Source of the DNA: Lineus longissimus
Taxonomy: Eukaryota > Nemertea > Pilidiophora > Heteronemertea > Lineidae
Direction of reading: 5' to 3'
Length of the DNA: 64,000 nt
Assembly: GCF_910592395.1 (NCBI RefSeq)
Contig: NC_088323.1
Span: forward strand, 14,557,501 to 14,621,500
The translations under genes were made by a program, and so were the position numbers. Below the pieces are notes generated by a model. The model did not search any database. It worked only from the letters and a program-made list of their open reading frames with translations, and was not told the DNA's origin. Shown in pieces: positions 10,923-21,812 of this stretch (its first letter is position 1; each line of letters starts with the position of its first letter).

Positions 10923-12650
10923 CAGGGTCTGGTTTCAACATCAAAGCCACCGCCCGTTCCGAAAGACGCGCTTTGCAACAGCGCTCTCTTGGGTCACCCT
11001 AGGACCCAAGCCAATTCCACACATTAACTGGAATTTCTTCGATCAACTGAACATAGCCATTGAAAATGCTCCGTTTTAGAGCAAACGCCAACTGCAAATT
11101 CACTGATTTCTATAAAACTATTTAGATACAGTGTCAGAGACAACATTGATATGATAAGCGATATGTTTATCCTCTACCCTTCGGCAGTTTTGAGAAGTAT
11201 ACGTAGTGATGGCACCGATTTGAGAATAATTTTCGAAATGAGTTTTTCTACTCCACATCAATACATATTTTTGTGGTTGGCAGTTAATTGACCATCTATG
11301 GGTTGCATGTGGTTCCAGTTGTTGTCATCTGATGGGATATTCTTATTTGATCAACTTTGACCGACTACAACGAGCTTTTTAGCAAATTGAATTTCGCGTT
11401 TTGGGTAAAAAACGAAAAACGTATGAAAAAATACAAAATGTATCTTGTCGTTTGTGGTCAAACATTAACAAGTTTAGAAATCACATTTTTGTTTATTCAA
11501 ATTTTTCTAACTTCGTGTAATTGTTATCTAATTTGATATATGATAGTTTTGTGGTTTTGAAGCCAGTTTCTTGGTAATAGAGATTAGAAAACAGTTCATT
11601 GACCCATCGATGAGTTTGACAAACATTAAGGCCAATAGCAGAAATACCGTGCGTGAAATCTTTGTGCAATAATGGTCTACATTGAATTTAGTTCCACTTA
11701 GGAAATATAGATGGCACCACTTATTTTCACCACTTGCACCACTTTTTATTTGAGCAAAACTGTCAGTGCAAGACTGGTCTATGAATTTCTTTTTGATACA
11801 AGAATACGGGTCCCGTATTCGTAGACAGTGCGATGTTGTTATCTACCTTTTCTCTTTCTAAACTGGTTTACTTAACGTTAATTAACGTTATTTTTATGAC
11901 AAATTACATGACTTGGTCCCACTTAATTCATAGTTCATATGCCGAAGTGGTCAGTGAAGGAGTGGTCTAACTCACAAAATTTACAAATTGTAGGAAAACA
12001 ATCGATCAAAATTTTGAATACGGTTATTCAAATCAAAATGGATTTTTTGGCCAAGACAAGGGAAGTTCCAAGATTTCAAATTGTGCCAATGAGGATGATA
12101 ATCATGGTCAGCTGATTTTTTACGACCTCTAGAATTTGTCAGGCGTTTTTCACTACCAAAAGTGGAGTAGGACAACTATTGTTCTGAGGGGATCAATTTA
12201 TAATGTATACATTTTAGTCATCTCATCAGATGCAACAGTATGTGCCTACCACAAGTTTATCGTTGATTACGACCTAATTATGGATTTTTATGACAAATTG
12301 CAAACTTATCAGTGAGTGAGTACAGCATGATTGCGGTTTGATTATGGTTTGGTTAGGCAATTAGCGGCGAATCAAAATTTACTAACACATCTGCCTAAAT
12401 TGTTAGATCGTTCCCAACAATACAAGTCAACAATTTATATGGTATGTATCTGTTATCCGAATAATCGTATCTACTGTATACCGCACGTGCAGAGCATTAA
12501 CTTTCGTTGAATTAGTCGTTATCAATTATTGCTTTGCACTTCAGCTCAGTTTGAAGCTGAATTAAAATGGGCTTCACCAGTTAGTTGCCAGAGGGAGCTG
12601 TGTGTTCAAAGGCAACTTGCTGTGACCCGACTCTCTATTTGAGAGAATCT
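10923..12650. mobile_element. hAT-like non-autonomous element X, copy 1
   Basis: The right end at 12,628-12,650 (GACTCTCTATTTGAGAGAATCT) pairs with the family left end (CAGAGTCTTTCAAATAAAGA, best seen at 19,315 and 49,719); the left end here is degenerate. It sits between the endonuclease and RT parts of LINE D. GGCCATAT (10,915-10,922) and GGCCTTAT (12,651-12,658) flank it, a near-perfect 8-bp target duplication. The TIR starting CAG-x-G and 8-bp duplications are hAT hallmarks. No transposase ORF. It contains a nested MITE (11,633-12,181). Confidence 0.65.
11633..12181. mobile_element. MITE Y, copy 1 (damaged), nested in element X
   Basis: It matches 53,307-53,746 in unit 2. Here the outer left terminus (about 44 bp) is missing, while the right part ends AAAAGTGGAGTAGGAC-ACTATTG. 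A copy-specific insert of about 165 bp occupies 11,701-11,866. No coding capacity. Confidence 0.5.
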
Positions 12651-12658
12651 GGCCTTAT

Positions 12659-13377
12659 TCACCGTCGGAGGTGGATGCGCTATATGAAGTCGTCGTTAAC
12701 GCGTTAAGGACTGCCTCTGAGCTTACGATCCCTAAAAGCAGTGCGCGAAAGAGATGCAAATCGAAATGGAATGAAACACTAGCGCCTCTACACCGCAAGA
12801 TGAAAAATCTTCGCCGGCTCTGGATCTTGGCTGGAAAGCCTAGATCCCCATAGTCAAATGAACTACAGCATTACAAGTGCGCGAAACGCGAGTTTCGAGC
12901 TGAGCTAAGAAATCAGAATGCCGAAATGGTGGAAAATCTCTACAAAGAATTAGTGTTTTGGTCGAAGTAGATCAGAATAGATTTCGGAAAATACAAAACT
13001 GTCGTCTGCAAACGACAAGCAGACCTTGCAACCACCGATGCGGTTCGAGTGTAAAACACTTAACAATTCAAAGAACGTAGCCAACAATTGGGCAAGCTTA
13101 TTCTCTGATCTCTACTCTACTAAGTGTAATGCAAAATAAGATGAGACATTCAGACGGGAAGTTGATAGCTCGGTAAAAGGCTATGGAGGGGAAATCTAAA
13201 AAATTTTTGGTGGATGGCCTTGACCACCCGTTCACATTAAAATAACTAAATCGCTGTATCCGTGAGATTAAATATAGCAAAGGCTGGGGGCAAGACTTAA
13301 ATACTTACTTATGAACACTTGAAATACGGTGGACACCAGTTTCATGTGACGTTAACGAATGTGTGCAATACATTTCT
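12659..13377 (+). mobile_element. LINE D, linker and RT start, unit 1
   Basis: The plus frame at 12,671-12,853 reads DALYEVVVNALRTASELTIP and KWNETLAPLHRKMKNLRR, the basic linker seen in LINE ORF2 proteins between endonuclease and RT. Further frames give KREFRAELRNQN (about 12,890), then HPFT, NRCIREIKYSKAGG and EHLKYGG (13,225-13,340), matching the KAxGxDxxxxEHLKYGG start of the RT palm. It stops where element X copy 2 begins. The series is repeated at 53,946-54,667, which retains a further RT motif. Confidence 0.7.
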
Positions 13378-14009
13378 TTTAATTTTTCGATCAACTGAAC
13401 GTGGCCGTTACAAACTTGAGTCTTAAAGCAAACACCTGCTTCAAAGTCACTGATCTTTGTAAAACTATTTAGATATAATGTCAAAGATATCATTTATATG
13501 AAAAACGATATGATTCGCATTTTGCTTTTTGACAGTTTTGAGGAGAAGTGATGGCACTGGTTTGAGAATAATTTTCGAAGTGCGTTTTTCTACTCCACAT
13601 CATCAAATATTTTTGTGTTTAGCAGTTTGGTATGATGTCGGTGCCTAATTGACCATCTAAGGGTATCACATGGTTCCATTCGTTGTCATCTAATTGAATA
13701 TTTATATCTTATCCATTTTGACAACTACAAAAAAACGAGAAAAAAACATGAAAAAGTGCTAAACGTCGCGTTTTTTGTGGTTAGATATTCATATGTTTAG
13801 AAATCCCATTTCATGTCAATTATAATTTTTCTAATTTAATGTAACTATTACTTAATGGGATATTTGATTGTTTGGCGATTTTAAAGCCCAGGTTCTAGTT
13901 TATTTAGATTAAAAATGGCTCATTTTCCCATCGATGCACTTGTTTTGGCACACCTATAAGCGCAAAGTGGTGTGAGGTATACCGTTCCAATATTGTTGAA
14001 CACGCAATG
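13378..14009. mobile_element. Element X, copy 2 (both ends lost), unit 1
   Basis: It is homologous to the interior of 19,315-20,428 from the FFDQLN-coding phrase (13,385) to the phrase around 14,005. It is inserted in the RT of LINE D. The corresponding unit 2 copy (54,668 onward) retains its left terminus. Confidence 0.6.
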
Positions 14010-14061
14010 CTAAACGTCAAATGCGTAAAATAGGTCGATGTGTGATGTGGAGCACTCCGCG

Positions 14062-14504
14062 CCGACCCAAGTGTTTACAAATCGAACATGATGATTCGGG
14101 GGGATGATTTTTCTCCAAATTACTTACACTATACGCGTTTTTGGCCAAAACGACCGAAAAAAATCAAACTCCACCACTCTTCAAAGTGGTCTCGAGTTAT
14201 TTTGACGAACTATTTCGCGAATGGTGAAGAGGCAATGGCGTGAAGTCACGAACCTAGTGCAACAAATGCCGCGAACATAGTGGGTGGCAGCACCAAACGG
14301 AGGGGGTATTTCGCCTAGGGTTTTTTCGACACCTTCCGCACGGACTCCACTCGTTCCGGAACACTCACTTATTAATCTGCAGTGGTTAGCCTGTTTTTAT
14401 TGCAGTAAAAAAATTTTAATCGGGATTTTATGTTATATTTTATATTTTCCCCGGGTATTCATATAGGGAGCTGTGCGCTACTTCGCGCCCAGTGCTTGGG
14501 TCGG
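14062..14504. mobile_element. Candidate 443-bp MITE
   Basis: CCGACCCAAG at 14,062 and its reverse complement CTTGGGTCGG at 14,495-14,504 could be 10-bp inverted termini. The segment is absent from unit 2 at this position, which supports an insertion. No target-site duplication is evident, so the call is tentative. Confidence 0.35.
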
Positions 14505-14960
14505 GTGAGGCGGTTTTGTTATTATGTGACGTGTATCACGTGATGAATTCCCATACGGTACTTCGAAAAATTAAGAGCAATTAACAAAATTAAGGGGAAA
14601 GATTGCGGAGATGGATGAATGTTTTAAACATATAGTGGCCCCAATACTTTTCCGGCTTATTTTCTTATATCGCACACGTTTGATTTAATAGATGGCCCCA
14701 TATGTATATTCAGACCTGCGGAAATTGCCTCTTATGTTAATGAGTATGCCCATATATCGAAAGAACAAAAAATGCTTTTTCTCCGAGATCGCTGTAAAGT
14801 TTCCCATTTAACCCGGCGATGACCATCTCCATATCAACCACAACTTTCAGAAAAAGTTCCGAGGTCATCCGATCTGAACTGACGGAGGAGATGTGTGACA
14901 AACTATTTCAGCTCTACGTCCCTTATAGTAGTGATGTACATGTATTATGATATTTCAAAA
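14505..14960. other. Unassigned noncoding stretch
   Basis: AT-rich intron-like DNA with no repeat or ORF I can name. Homology to unit 2 (56,440) resumes at about 14,940. Confidence 0.3.
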
Positions 14961-14979
14961 TTTGGTTGTTGATACGGCG

Positions 14980-15083
14980 CCAATGGACAGCGCTGATGAT
15001 CACCTTTCACAACGGTCACCTTGCTGTCGTAGATGCTCTATCATGCTATTGAAAATGGCGCAGATGTTGACGAAGGGAAGAAG
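14980..15083 (+). pseudogene. Ankyrin-repeat pseudo-exon A, unit 1
   Basis: It aligns with the intact ankyrin exon at 34,698-34,796: WTALMITFHNGHLAVVDAL is followed by a frameshift and then GADVDEGKK in another frame, ending at a splice donor (AAG|GTAACAC). The donor-side intron sequence also matches the intact copy. Frame damage and loss of the acceptor make it non-functional. Confidence 0.7.
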
Positions 15084-15278
15084 GTAACACACCAAAAGCT
15101 TTCTCAAATCATAAGATGATAAAGCAATATCAAAAATATGTTGGCAATGTGTATGTTATTGTTGAATAAGATAACTAGTTTGAATCTCTTGAAATCATCT
15201 ACTCCTCGATCTATCTAGTCGTTTATTTTTTTTGTATTTCGATATTTGCTTATCGACAGTGTGTCTGTCTTGTTATAG

Positions 15279-15335
15279 AACGGCTGGACGGCGCCAATGA
15301 GCGCCTCCAAAAACGCTCACCTTGGCGTCGTACTG
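15279..15335 (+). pseudogene. Ankyrin-repeat pseudo-exon B, 5' half only
   Basis: The intron end TGTCTGTCTTGTTATAG and the exon start AACGGCTGGACGGCGCC match the intact exon at 34,698. Homology is lost after about 57 bp. Absent from unit 2, where a deletion joins the intron to the EGF-like remnant. Confidence 0.6.
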
Positions 15336-15459
15336 TACGGGGTTGTTGTAAAACGGTCGATTCACCAATTAAAATGAATGGTATCAAGGCAAAATAAATT
15401 CTCCACCATATTATAGGTGGTTAAGTGGGCATTTGTCTTACGCTTGTGAAGTGGTAAAG

Positions 15460-15514
15460 ACTGCACCAGCAATAGTGACAATGTTCCAGGTAATAAATCT
15501 TACGCTTGTGGAAT
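15460..15514 (+). pseudogene. EGF-like exon remnant 1, unit 1
   Basis: The frame DCTSNSDNVPGNKSYACG is a diverged copy of the EGF-like exon at 16,372 (same C-x-S-N...N-x-SY-x-CG spacing). Several cysteines expected for EGF are missing. It ends at the edge of a segment that is absent from unit 2. Confidence 0.45.
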
Positions 15515-16372
15515 CTATACTATAATGCGCGTTGTGGCCGCTAAATAGGAGGCGATTTTTGTTTCAAAATTGGGCCTCGGAAATGCGTCGAATTCTTGCA
15601 ACTTTTGGCTTCGTAGGTGTGGATCATAAGTAAGAGTGTCACTGAGGGTGTCATACGTCCAATATCTTGGTGGTTTTGGAATAAATAACAACTTTTCAGA
15701 GAGCACGTCGACTGGAGAGCTCCGCTCATTCTCAAAAGCATACACAAACTTCACGCATATTCTCCCTGCCACATCAATATTAGCTTCCAGCACGTATGTA
15801 GTGCTATACGACCTGGTCCATGGTGCAGGGTATTAGCAGGGAGATTAATAATTAGCCTATTCTATTTTAGTTCTATTCGAGAAACACTGACCTGAGTGAT
15901 AAGGCAAATTCTGCAGAGTGGCCTGCCGGAACATGCAGTGGGCATCAATAAACAGTTATAACAGGATGGACAAAATATGTACAGTGGCCAGCGCCTGCTC
16001 TTTGATTTATTCTTTACTGACTGATGTTGTCAGTTTGAATTGTGTTCTGCATCTCTCCATGCGCCTGGCTTTGGTCCGACAGTGGCATTGGGTACGGGAG
16101 TGGGTAGGTGATATGCCTAATATGTGAGGGCCTTATTTGGAACAGGACCTGCTGTCACTGGTCTCAATGCATTGTGCAAAATAGCGTACTCCAATCAATC
16201 TATTGGGGGTTGCATGTAGATAGCAGCAATAAGTCCCTAAATGCAGTTCATTTCGTGTTTAACCTTTAATAAAACTTCAGTAACGTAAGATATTTAATGT
16301 AGTTCAATCATCGTGCCCATTTAACTAAGCTATTACATTTCAACTTTGCCCGCTCCATGGGTATATGCTAGT
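15515..16372. other. 858-bp segment present only in unit 1, with a 92-codon minus ORF
   Basis: Unit 2 joins the flanks directly (GTGGAAT to GGTAATAATT at 56,845). It is either an insertion in unit 1 or a deletion in unit 2 between the two similar EGF-like exons. The minus ORF at 15,515-15,793 (with KLLFIPKPPRYWTYDTLSD and QEFDAFPRPNFE) has ordinary protein composition but no family I recognise. The remainder is noncoding. Confidence 0.5.
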
Positions 16373-16435
16373 GGTAATAATTGCTCCAGTAATGGATACT
16401 GTGATCTGGGGAACAACTCTTACACTTGTGGAATG
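16372..16435 (+). pseudogene. EGF-like exon 2, unit 1
   Basis: The frame reads GNNCSSNGYCDLGNNSYTCGM, with the C-x-x-NGxC-x-x-x-x-x-SYxC pattern of the first half of an EGF domain. It is flanked by a possible acceptor (GCTAG) and a good donor (GGAATG|GTAAGT). Only part of an EGF domain is present, so either the next exon supplies the rest or this is a relic. Confidence 0.5.
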
Positions 16436-16576
16436 GTAAGTGGTTTGCTCAAGGAATCACACACAGAAACAAACAAATGTAAGCGTGTGACGACAGCAAC
16501 ACTTTTAGTTGACACCTGTCATAGATAGTTATCTTTCACTGCTGGAGGTCTTATTGAGACAAATCAATGTTTCCAG

Positions 16577-16950
16577 TTTGGTGCCGGTGTAAAAGTAAAA
16601 AGTGTCCCCCTAGAAAAAGTGTCCGGGCCTATTGTATTCTGACAGATTATGGCATATGGTTCTATAGAGGCAATGACCGTCAATAGCTCAGCGCATAATA
16701 GAATCCTTTGTTCCCGGACATTTTATACTGGGACATTTTAAACTTCTACACCGGTAGGTTGCTAAACACGCAGGGAAACGGAGTCCTAAATGCGAGGTAT
16801 TTCTTTGTGTCAGGCTGTTCTGAACATTACAGAATTGAGGTTGGGGTGGACTTAACTACAAGAGTAATATGGTGGGAGCGACAAGCTACGAAAGGACAGC
16901 CCGTCAGTATTCTGTGGTGTTGTGTGCAATCGCACTCTTCAAAAACCTAG
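16577..16950 (+). pseudogene. Unknown exon, disrupted by a MITE (unit 1)
   Basis: After the acceptor TTTCCAG the frame should read FGAGRLLNTQGNGVLNARYF and continue IEVGVDLTTRVIWWERQ to a stop at 16,950, as it does uninterrupted in unit 2 (57,048-57,254). Here a 163-bp element splits the codons after FGAG. I do not recognise the domain. The neighbouring EGF-like exons suggest an extracellular multi-exon protein, but that is inference. Confidence 0.55.
16588..16750. mobile_element. 163-bp MITE with a CCGG target duplication
   Basis: Left end TGTAAAAGTAAAAAGTGTCC and the reverse complement of the right end, TGTAGAAGTTTAAAATGTCC, pair over about 20 bp. CCGG flanks both sides (16,584-16,587 and 16,751-16,754) and is single in unit 2 (57,055-57,058), so the boundaries are exact. 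Too short to encode a transposase; superfamily not determined. Confidence 0.9.
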
Positions 16951-16983
16951 AGCTGTGTTGTACTTAGGTCGTATATCTCCAGG

Positions 16984-17302
16984 TGTCGAAAAGACCGCAC
17001 TTCGGGGTTTCAACTTTTCTGGGGAGTTGCTGACTGAATTTTATGGCGAACTTGGTTGTCTGATATCTTTTTTACAACTGACTTTGTTACTACAAACTAT
17101 CGATCAAAGCATACACATGTGGCGTAATTATGAGATAACAGATTAAAAGGAAGCTCGATGATTGAATCAAAAAGAAGCTACTACGATTAAGAACCTAGGT
17201 TTATCCCAAAGGAATTGCTCAGGGTACCACTGTAGACATATTGGCTCCAGCAGCAAAAACATGACCGTTGCCTTAGATTCAGGAAAGGCATAGTTCCTGT
17301 CG
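16984..17302 (-). mobile_element. BEL/Pao LTR (3' LTR of a minus-strand element), unit 1
   Basis: The plus-strand edges are TGTCGAAAAG and TTCCTGTCG (TCA in unit 2). To its right, on the minus strand, lies the purine tract GCGGGGAA just before the LTR start, which is where the polypurine tract of a 3' LTR belongs. The rest of the element (pol tail) follows at higher coordinates. No 5-bp target duplication is obvious on the outer side. Confidence 0.75.
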
Positions 17303-19314
17303 TTCCCCGCTGCGTTAATCTTTTAACAGATGATTATTTAATCCATCTTAATAGTTCACAGTGATTTGCCCGTACTGGACACCATCCAATCATCCAGGGT
17401 GGTCTGTAATCAAGACTGGTGTTTTGATACTTGCGTTTTCAAACGCAGACTAACTACTACAGATGTAAATTCAAAGTGGTAGACACAACTGGACATTTGA
17501 AGTTTATTAAAGAGATTAATCTGCGCTGTGATTCTAAAGCTTCTATTACCATTGTTACTAAACATTCAAAATGACGATGACCAAAAACACGCTAAACTAG
17601 TCAGGTATTCCATGATAAGAGCGTCAATGTTCTAGTATTTCAATAAACATGTAGATGACATTCAGAATGTCACTTCGGTTGTCATTTCACTTTCTAATGG
17701 GCAACAGGCGTCGTAACCCCGACGGAGGGAGTCGCAATGGCTGCAGGCGTCTTACCCTGACGGAGGGAGATATCCAAACCACTGTACAATGCCCAAATGT
17801 ATAGATAAATGTAGATATAATTAAATGATGATTTTGGCGATATTCAGTAAACTTTTTACTGTCCGTAGTAATCCAAGTGTTCCCTGATTTAGAGCCACGT
17901 AATAGCAGCGGTTGACCGCTTTGGTCTCGTCTTCAGTTTTTGTACAGAACTGATTTGTGAGGACCGTTCGATGCATTCATCAACGGTTAACTCAAGCGAA
18001 TACAATTTTCCGATTGCACGGTTTAATTGCCCTGTGGCTGTTTTGACCAGTGCAGACCAGGTCAGCACTCGTCTTGGCCTTTATATAGAGTTCTCCTGTG
18101 ATCGCCAGTTTCCAGTTTCTCCTGTTGGTGTCCTTGTCGTGAACGAGAATGACGTCATTAACTTCAATGATGTCGGTTTTGACATTTTGTTTGCTATAAG
18201 TTCGTATTGGTGTTGTTCCCGCAACCTCGCAAGATACTCGAACGGAAAAAATTGGCGTGCAGGATATTTTCCCAAATTTCGCGAGTAGGTCATGCTTGCA
18301 AATATATTCTACCGCGAAAATATCTTTCTTTTCGGCAATAATTCCATGTTATTGATGCCATGCCTCCACTTGCAGTGCATCGAACTAGAAAACATTCGCC
18401 GTGAAAATATTCTGTTCTACATTACTGGTCATGGGAAACGTTTCCTGAACGTTTAAAGACATTTCGCGCGTTTGTATACCAATTTCTCGACTTTATCTCT
18501 GCCAGCATGATGTTATATCCAAGTCATCCTCAATATTTTCGTCAGGCAACGATGACATATCATGTCCATACATACGATTGTTCGCGATAATAGCTTTCAG
18601 TTCAATTGGATCTGCTGACAGATACGTGAGTGATGTATTATTTACCGTTGCTTGGATTTTTTGACGAGCTTTTGAAACTCGTCCATTGGAACAAGTGATT
18701 TGCGCAAAGTTTTTTTAAGCGCCAGTTTGGTCACACTAATCAGTCTCTCATAAACGCCAGCGAACCAGGTGGCCTGCATATTTGAAAGCTATTCCTTTCT
18801 CAGAAAGTGTGGCTTTGAAATTGTTCTGTTCTCACAATGTTGTATAGCCGTTTCAACTCGGTGTCGGCGCTTGTAAACGTTTAAGCATTGTCCGGGATGA
18901 CTTTGTTTTTCGAGCCGTTGAGGGCAACTTCATTGTTCTGTTTGGCATAAGCGACGCATCCAATGACGGTGGTTGGACATGTGTCACAGATTATTACGAT
19001 TTGTAACGGTTTGCTGGTGTCACCTCTTTACCAGCAAGGAATAGAAGGCTTGTGCGTGAGAGAAAGGGAATCCATTTTAATGGTTTCCCACTCTTGATGT
19101 TCGGTAATTGATAAGTGTTCATCCCAGGTTTTATTTTTCTCCACTGTTTGTTTACATAAGACTTAGCAGCTACTTGCGTCGAAGAAGATTCTCAAGGGAG
19201 TGGTTTCACTGTCACGGAGTACGGGAAAAAGAGGCAGATAATGACTGGTTTCACCTCCATCTAAGTTGTCCTCCGAAATAAAGCCCTTTTCAATTTGTCC
19301 TGCATTACTTGGGT
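17303..19314 (-). mobile_element. BEL/Pao pol C-terminal half, unit 1
   Basis: Minus-strand frames show, in order from high to low coordinate: a decayed RNase H region (about 19,000-18,890), an integrase tail with MQATWFAGVYERLISVTKLA and LKKTLRKS (about 18,790-18,680), LTYLSAD-like sequence (18,630), then the DUF5641-like C-terminus with YLARLREQHQYELIANK (18,250) and a KLYSLELTVDEC-like end (18,000). Many stops. The 3' noncoding part (17,303-17,960) contains a segment also found at 36,870-36,975. At 19,315 the element is cut by a hAT-like insertion. Confidence 0.75.
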
Positions 19315-20428
19315 CAGAGTCTTACAAATAAAGAGTCAGGCAACTAGGGAACGTATGGCTTCAACATCAAAGCCGCTGCCTGTTTCGGAAGACGCGCGTT
19401 GGGACAGAGCTCTCTCGGGTCACGTGGTACACCCACGCCAATTCCGCACAACTGGACATTGAACAATTCTTCGATCCGTTGAACAAACGCCTACTTCAAA
19501 GTCACTGATCTCTATAAAACCTTTTAGATATAATGTCAAAGATAACATTTAGTTTCGCATCTTGCTTTTCGACAGTTTTGAGGAGAAGTGATGGCACTGG
19601 TTTGAAAATTATTATCGAAAAGCGTTTTTCTACCCCACGTCATCACACATTTTTGTGCTTGGCAGTTGAGTATGTTGTTGGTGCTAAATGGACCATCACA
19701 TGGTTCAATTTGTTGTCATCCATTGGAAAACGGAAAAAAGTGGAAAAAATGCGAAACGTCTCGTTTTTTGTGTTCAGATGTTCAGATGTTTAGAAATCTC
19801 ATTTTATATCTATCAACGATTTGCTTATTTGATGTAACTGTTATTAAATGGGATATTTGATAGTTTTGTGATTTTGAAGCCCAGTTTGTAGTTCATTCAG
19901 ATTAGAAAACAGTTCATTTTCCTATCGATGAGCTGTTTTGGCACACAAGCGCAAAGTTGTGTGAGGTATACCATCGTTACTTGATGAACACGCAGTTCGG
20001 CTTGAACCTTACAAACATTTATGGTGTGTACATTAATTTTTAAATCAACTCTTTAGAAATTATTCACAGTTTGTATTGCCATTGATTACAACCTAATTAT
20101 GATTTTTTGTATAACAAATTGCCAACAGAGGAGAGTGCATCTAGCTTAATTGTGGTTTGATTTTTGTTATGTTTGGCAATTAGCCGCTAATCAACACATC
20201 TGCCTAAATTCTTAGCTCGTTCTCAGCAATATAATTCATATTGCATGTATTTGTAACCCGATAAATCATATGTGTACCTCATGTGCAGGGTAAGATTTTC
20301 GTTGAATTCTGGTCGTTCTATCATTGTTTGCACCTCAGCTCTTCTTGTAGCTGGATTGTTAATGGCCCGACAGCACTGTTGGATCAAAGGAAACTTGATG
20401 TGACCTGATTCTTTATTTGAAAGACTCT
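19315..20428. mobile_element. hAT-like non-autonomous element X, copy 3 (best preserved in unit 1)
   Basis: Left end CAGAGTCTTACAAATAAAGA and right end TCTTTATTTGAAAGACTCT are inverted repeats of about 20 bp with an adjacent AGTCAGG/CCTGA pair. Length 1,114 bp. It abuts BEL pol at ACTTGGGT, the same target base at which the 43-bp mini-copy sits in the other BEL element (49,719). The right flank is not BEL, so the copy marks a rearrangement junction. No transposase. Confidence 0.7.
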
Positions 20429-20670
20429 GGTGAAGCCAAGAAAGCTTTCATGTGTACAGAACATCCGTATATCTCGGAAGGGGAAGGGCGGGGACTTAAA
20501 CATGTCTTGACATTTAACTAAGCAGACACATGCAGTACAGGGCCAACTGTCCAGTCATCTCGCATGACTCCCCAGCTAGATCTCGGGTTTTCCAACACCC
20601 ATAGCGCGCATTCCACGGACCAACTGCTTTATTTAAAGTTTTCGTGTTGTACTTAGGGATATTTCAATTA

Positions 20671-20873
20671 TAGGCGAAACAGGAAGTAGGCGAAATAAGA
20701 ATAGACGAAACAGGAATAGGCGAAGCAGGAATAGGTGAAACAGAAATAGGCGGAACTTGAATAGACGAAACAGGAATAGGCGAAGCAGGAATAGGTGAAA
20801 CAGAAATAGGCGGAACTTGAATGGACAAAACAGGAATAGGCGAAATTGGAAATAGGCGAAACAGGCATAAACC
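20671..20873. repeat. Foldback-type minisatellite, isolated end (15-bp unit), unit 1
   Basis: About 13 diverged copies of GGCGAAACAGGAATA in one orientation, closing with GGCGAAACAGGCATAAACC, which is exactly the right terminus of the element at 45,505-46,605. Imperfect ATTTCAAT/ATTTCAGC flank the array. It looks like a single terminus inserted or left behind. Confidence 0.75.
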
Positions 20874-21387
20874 ATTTCAGCACTGTTAAAGCCTCCCTGA
20901 TTGAAACAATAGATTAGGGTGTGGGACCGGGACGGTTTCAATCATACTTGACATATGTATACGTGTATATGCATGGTACATGTTTGTACCGCAAAGCCTC
21001 AGTATAATGTAGCCTAATGCACGAACTTGTGTTGACCGTAGGTTATCAAAATAGAGCAGGAATGTTTAAGACCTCATTCCCTTTCAGTTAAACATTAGTT
21101 TTATGTTAACATCGCGCTCGAGTTTGTTCTGGCAAATTTAGCATTCAACTTATGTTATGTCACATAATTTAATTAATTACATAAAGCAACCCAGAGCAGA
21201 CAAACTAATTATTTGATTACTGAGTATGCTGCGTATGTCTCATCAAATTGAGTCATGTGTATTTGATTGAACCATAGTCTTACCTACTTCCTCCATCAGT
21301 AACTGCATTAGCACTACACGTCCCTACGATACATTTCCAGCGTATTTTACCATCCCTTCCTTTTCTGTTCAATCGACGTTTGGATTG
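20874..21387. other. Unassigned DNA between two foldback-type remnants
   Basis: AT-rich, noncoding, and identical in unit 2. It may be the deleted or diverged interior of a foldback element, but I see no homology to the interior at 45,670-46,410 in this part. Confidence 0.3.
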
Positions 21388-21812
21388 GAAGAAATAAACG
21401 AGGATCCACAGTTTAAAACGCAGGCCTTGTGTGATAAGAAACCTTTCTCAAATCTGATGAAAGGGTAAAACCTTTTTACTACATTTCTTCCTTTTTATCA
21501 CCACTGACGAGCTAAAACATAAACCTAGTTATGTACAATTCTTCAAAGTTATTCCGAATAATACAAACATAATTGATTTAGCTACATGTAAAACCAGTAG
21601 ACATAGGATCATAAAAACTGTTCGAAGTTATTCTTAATGAATAGCCAAACTATCATAGAAACACTGTATAATGGGGACGGTCAATATCTGTGGGGAGGTT
21701 AGCAGCAATATATTTAGGCGAAACAGAATCAGACGGAACAGGAATTAGGTGAAACAGGAATTAGGCGATACAGGAATAGGCGAAACAGGAATTGGCGAAA
21801 CAGGAATACACC
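21388..21812. mobile_element. Foldback-type element remnant, one end (reverse orientation), unit 1
   Basis: The interior (for example AAACCTTTCTCAAATCTGAT) is the reverse complement of 45,890-45,960, and the segment ends with a 15-bp minisatellite (21,714-21,812) whose last bases, GGCGAAACAGGAATACACC, are the exact reverse complement of the left terminus of the element at 45,505. So this is the same family inverted, with the other half lost. Confidence 0.75.

Noticed and set aside
13378-14009. 3' UTR of LINE D
   Set aside because: I first read this repeated block as the LINE 3' end, but the better copies (19,315; 59,385) have paired inverted ends and flank duplications, so it is a hAT-like element inserted in the LINE.
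20633-20941. Minus-strand 102-codon ORF rich in Phe, Leu, Arg (and its 71-codon shadow)
   Set aside because: It is the 15-bp foldback minisatellite read in reverse; repeat peptide from low-complexity DNA, not a gene. Same for 60,704-61,012 and 46,364-46,674.
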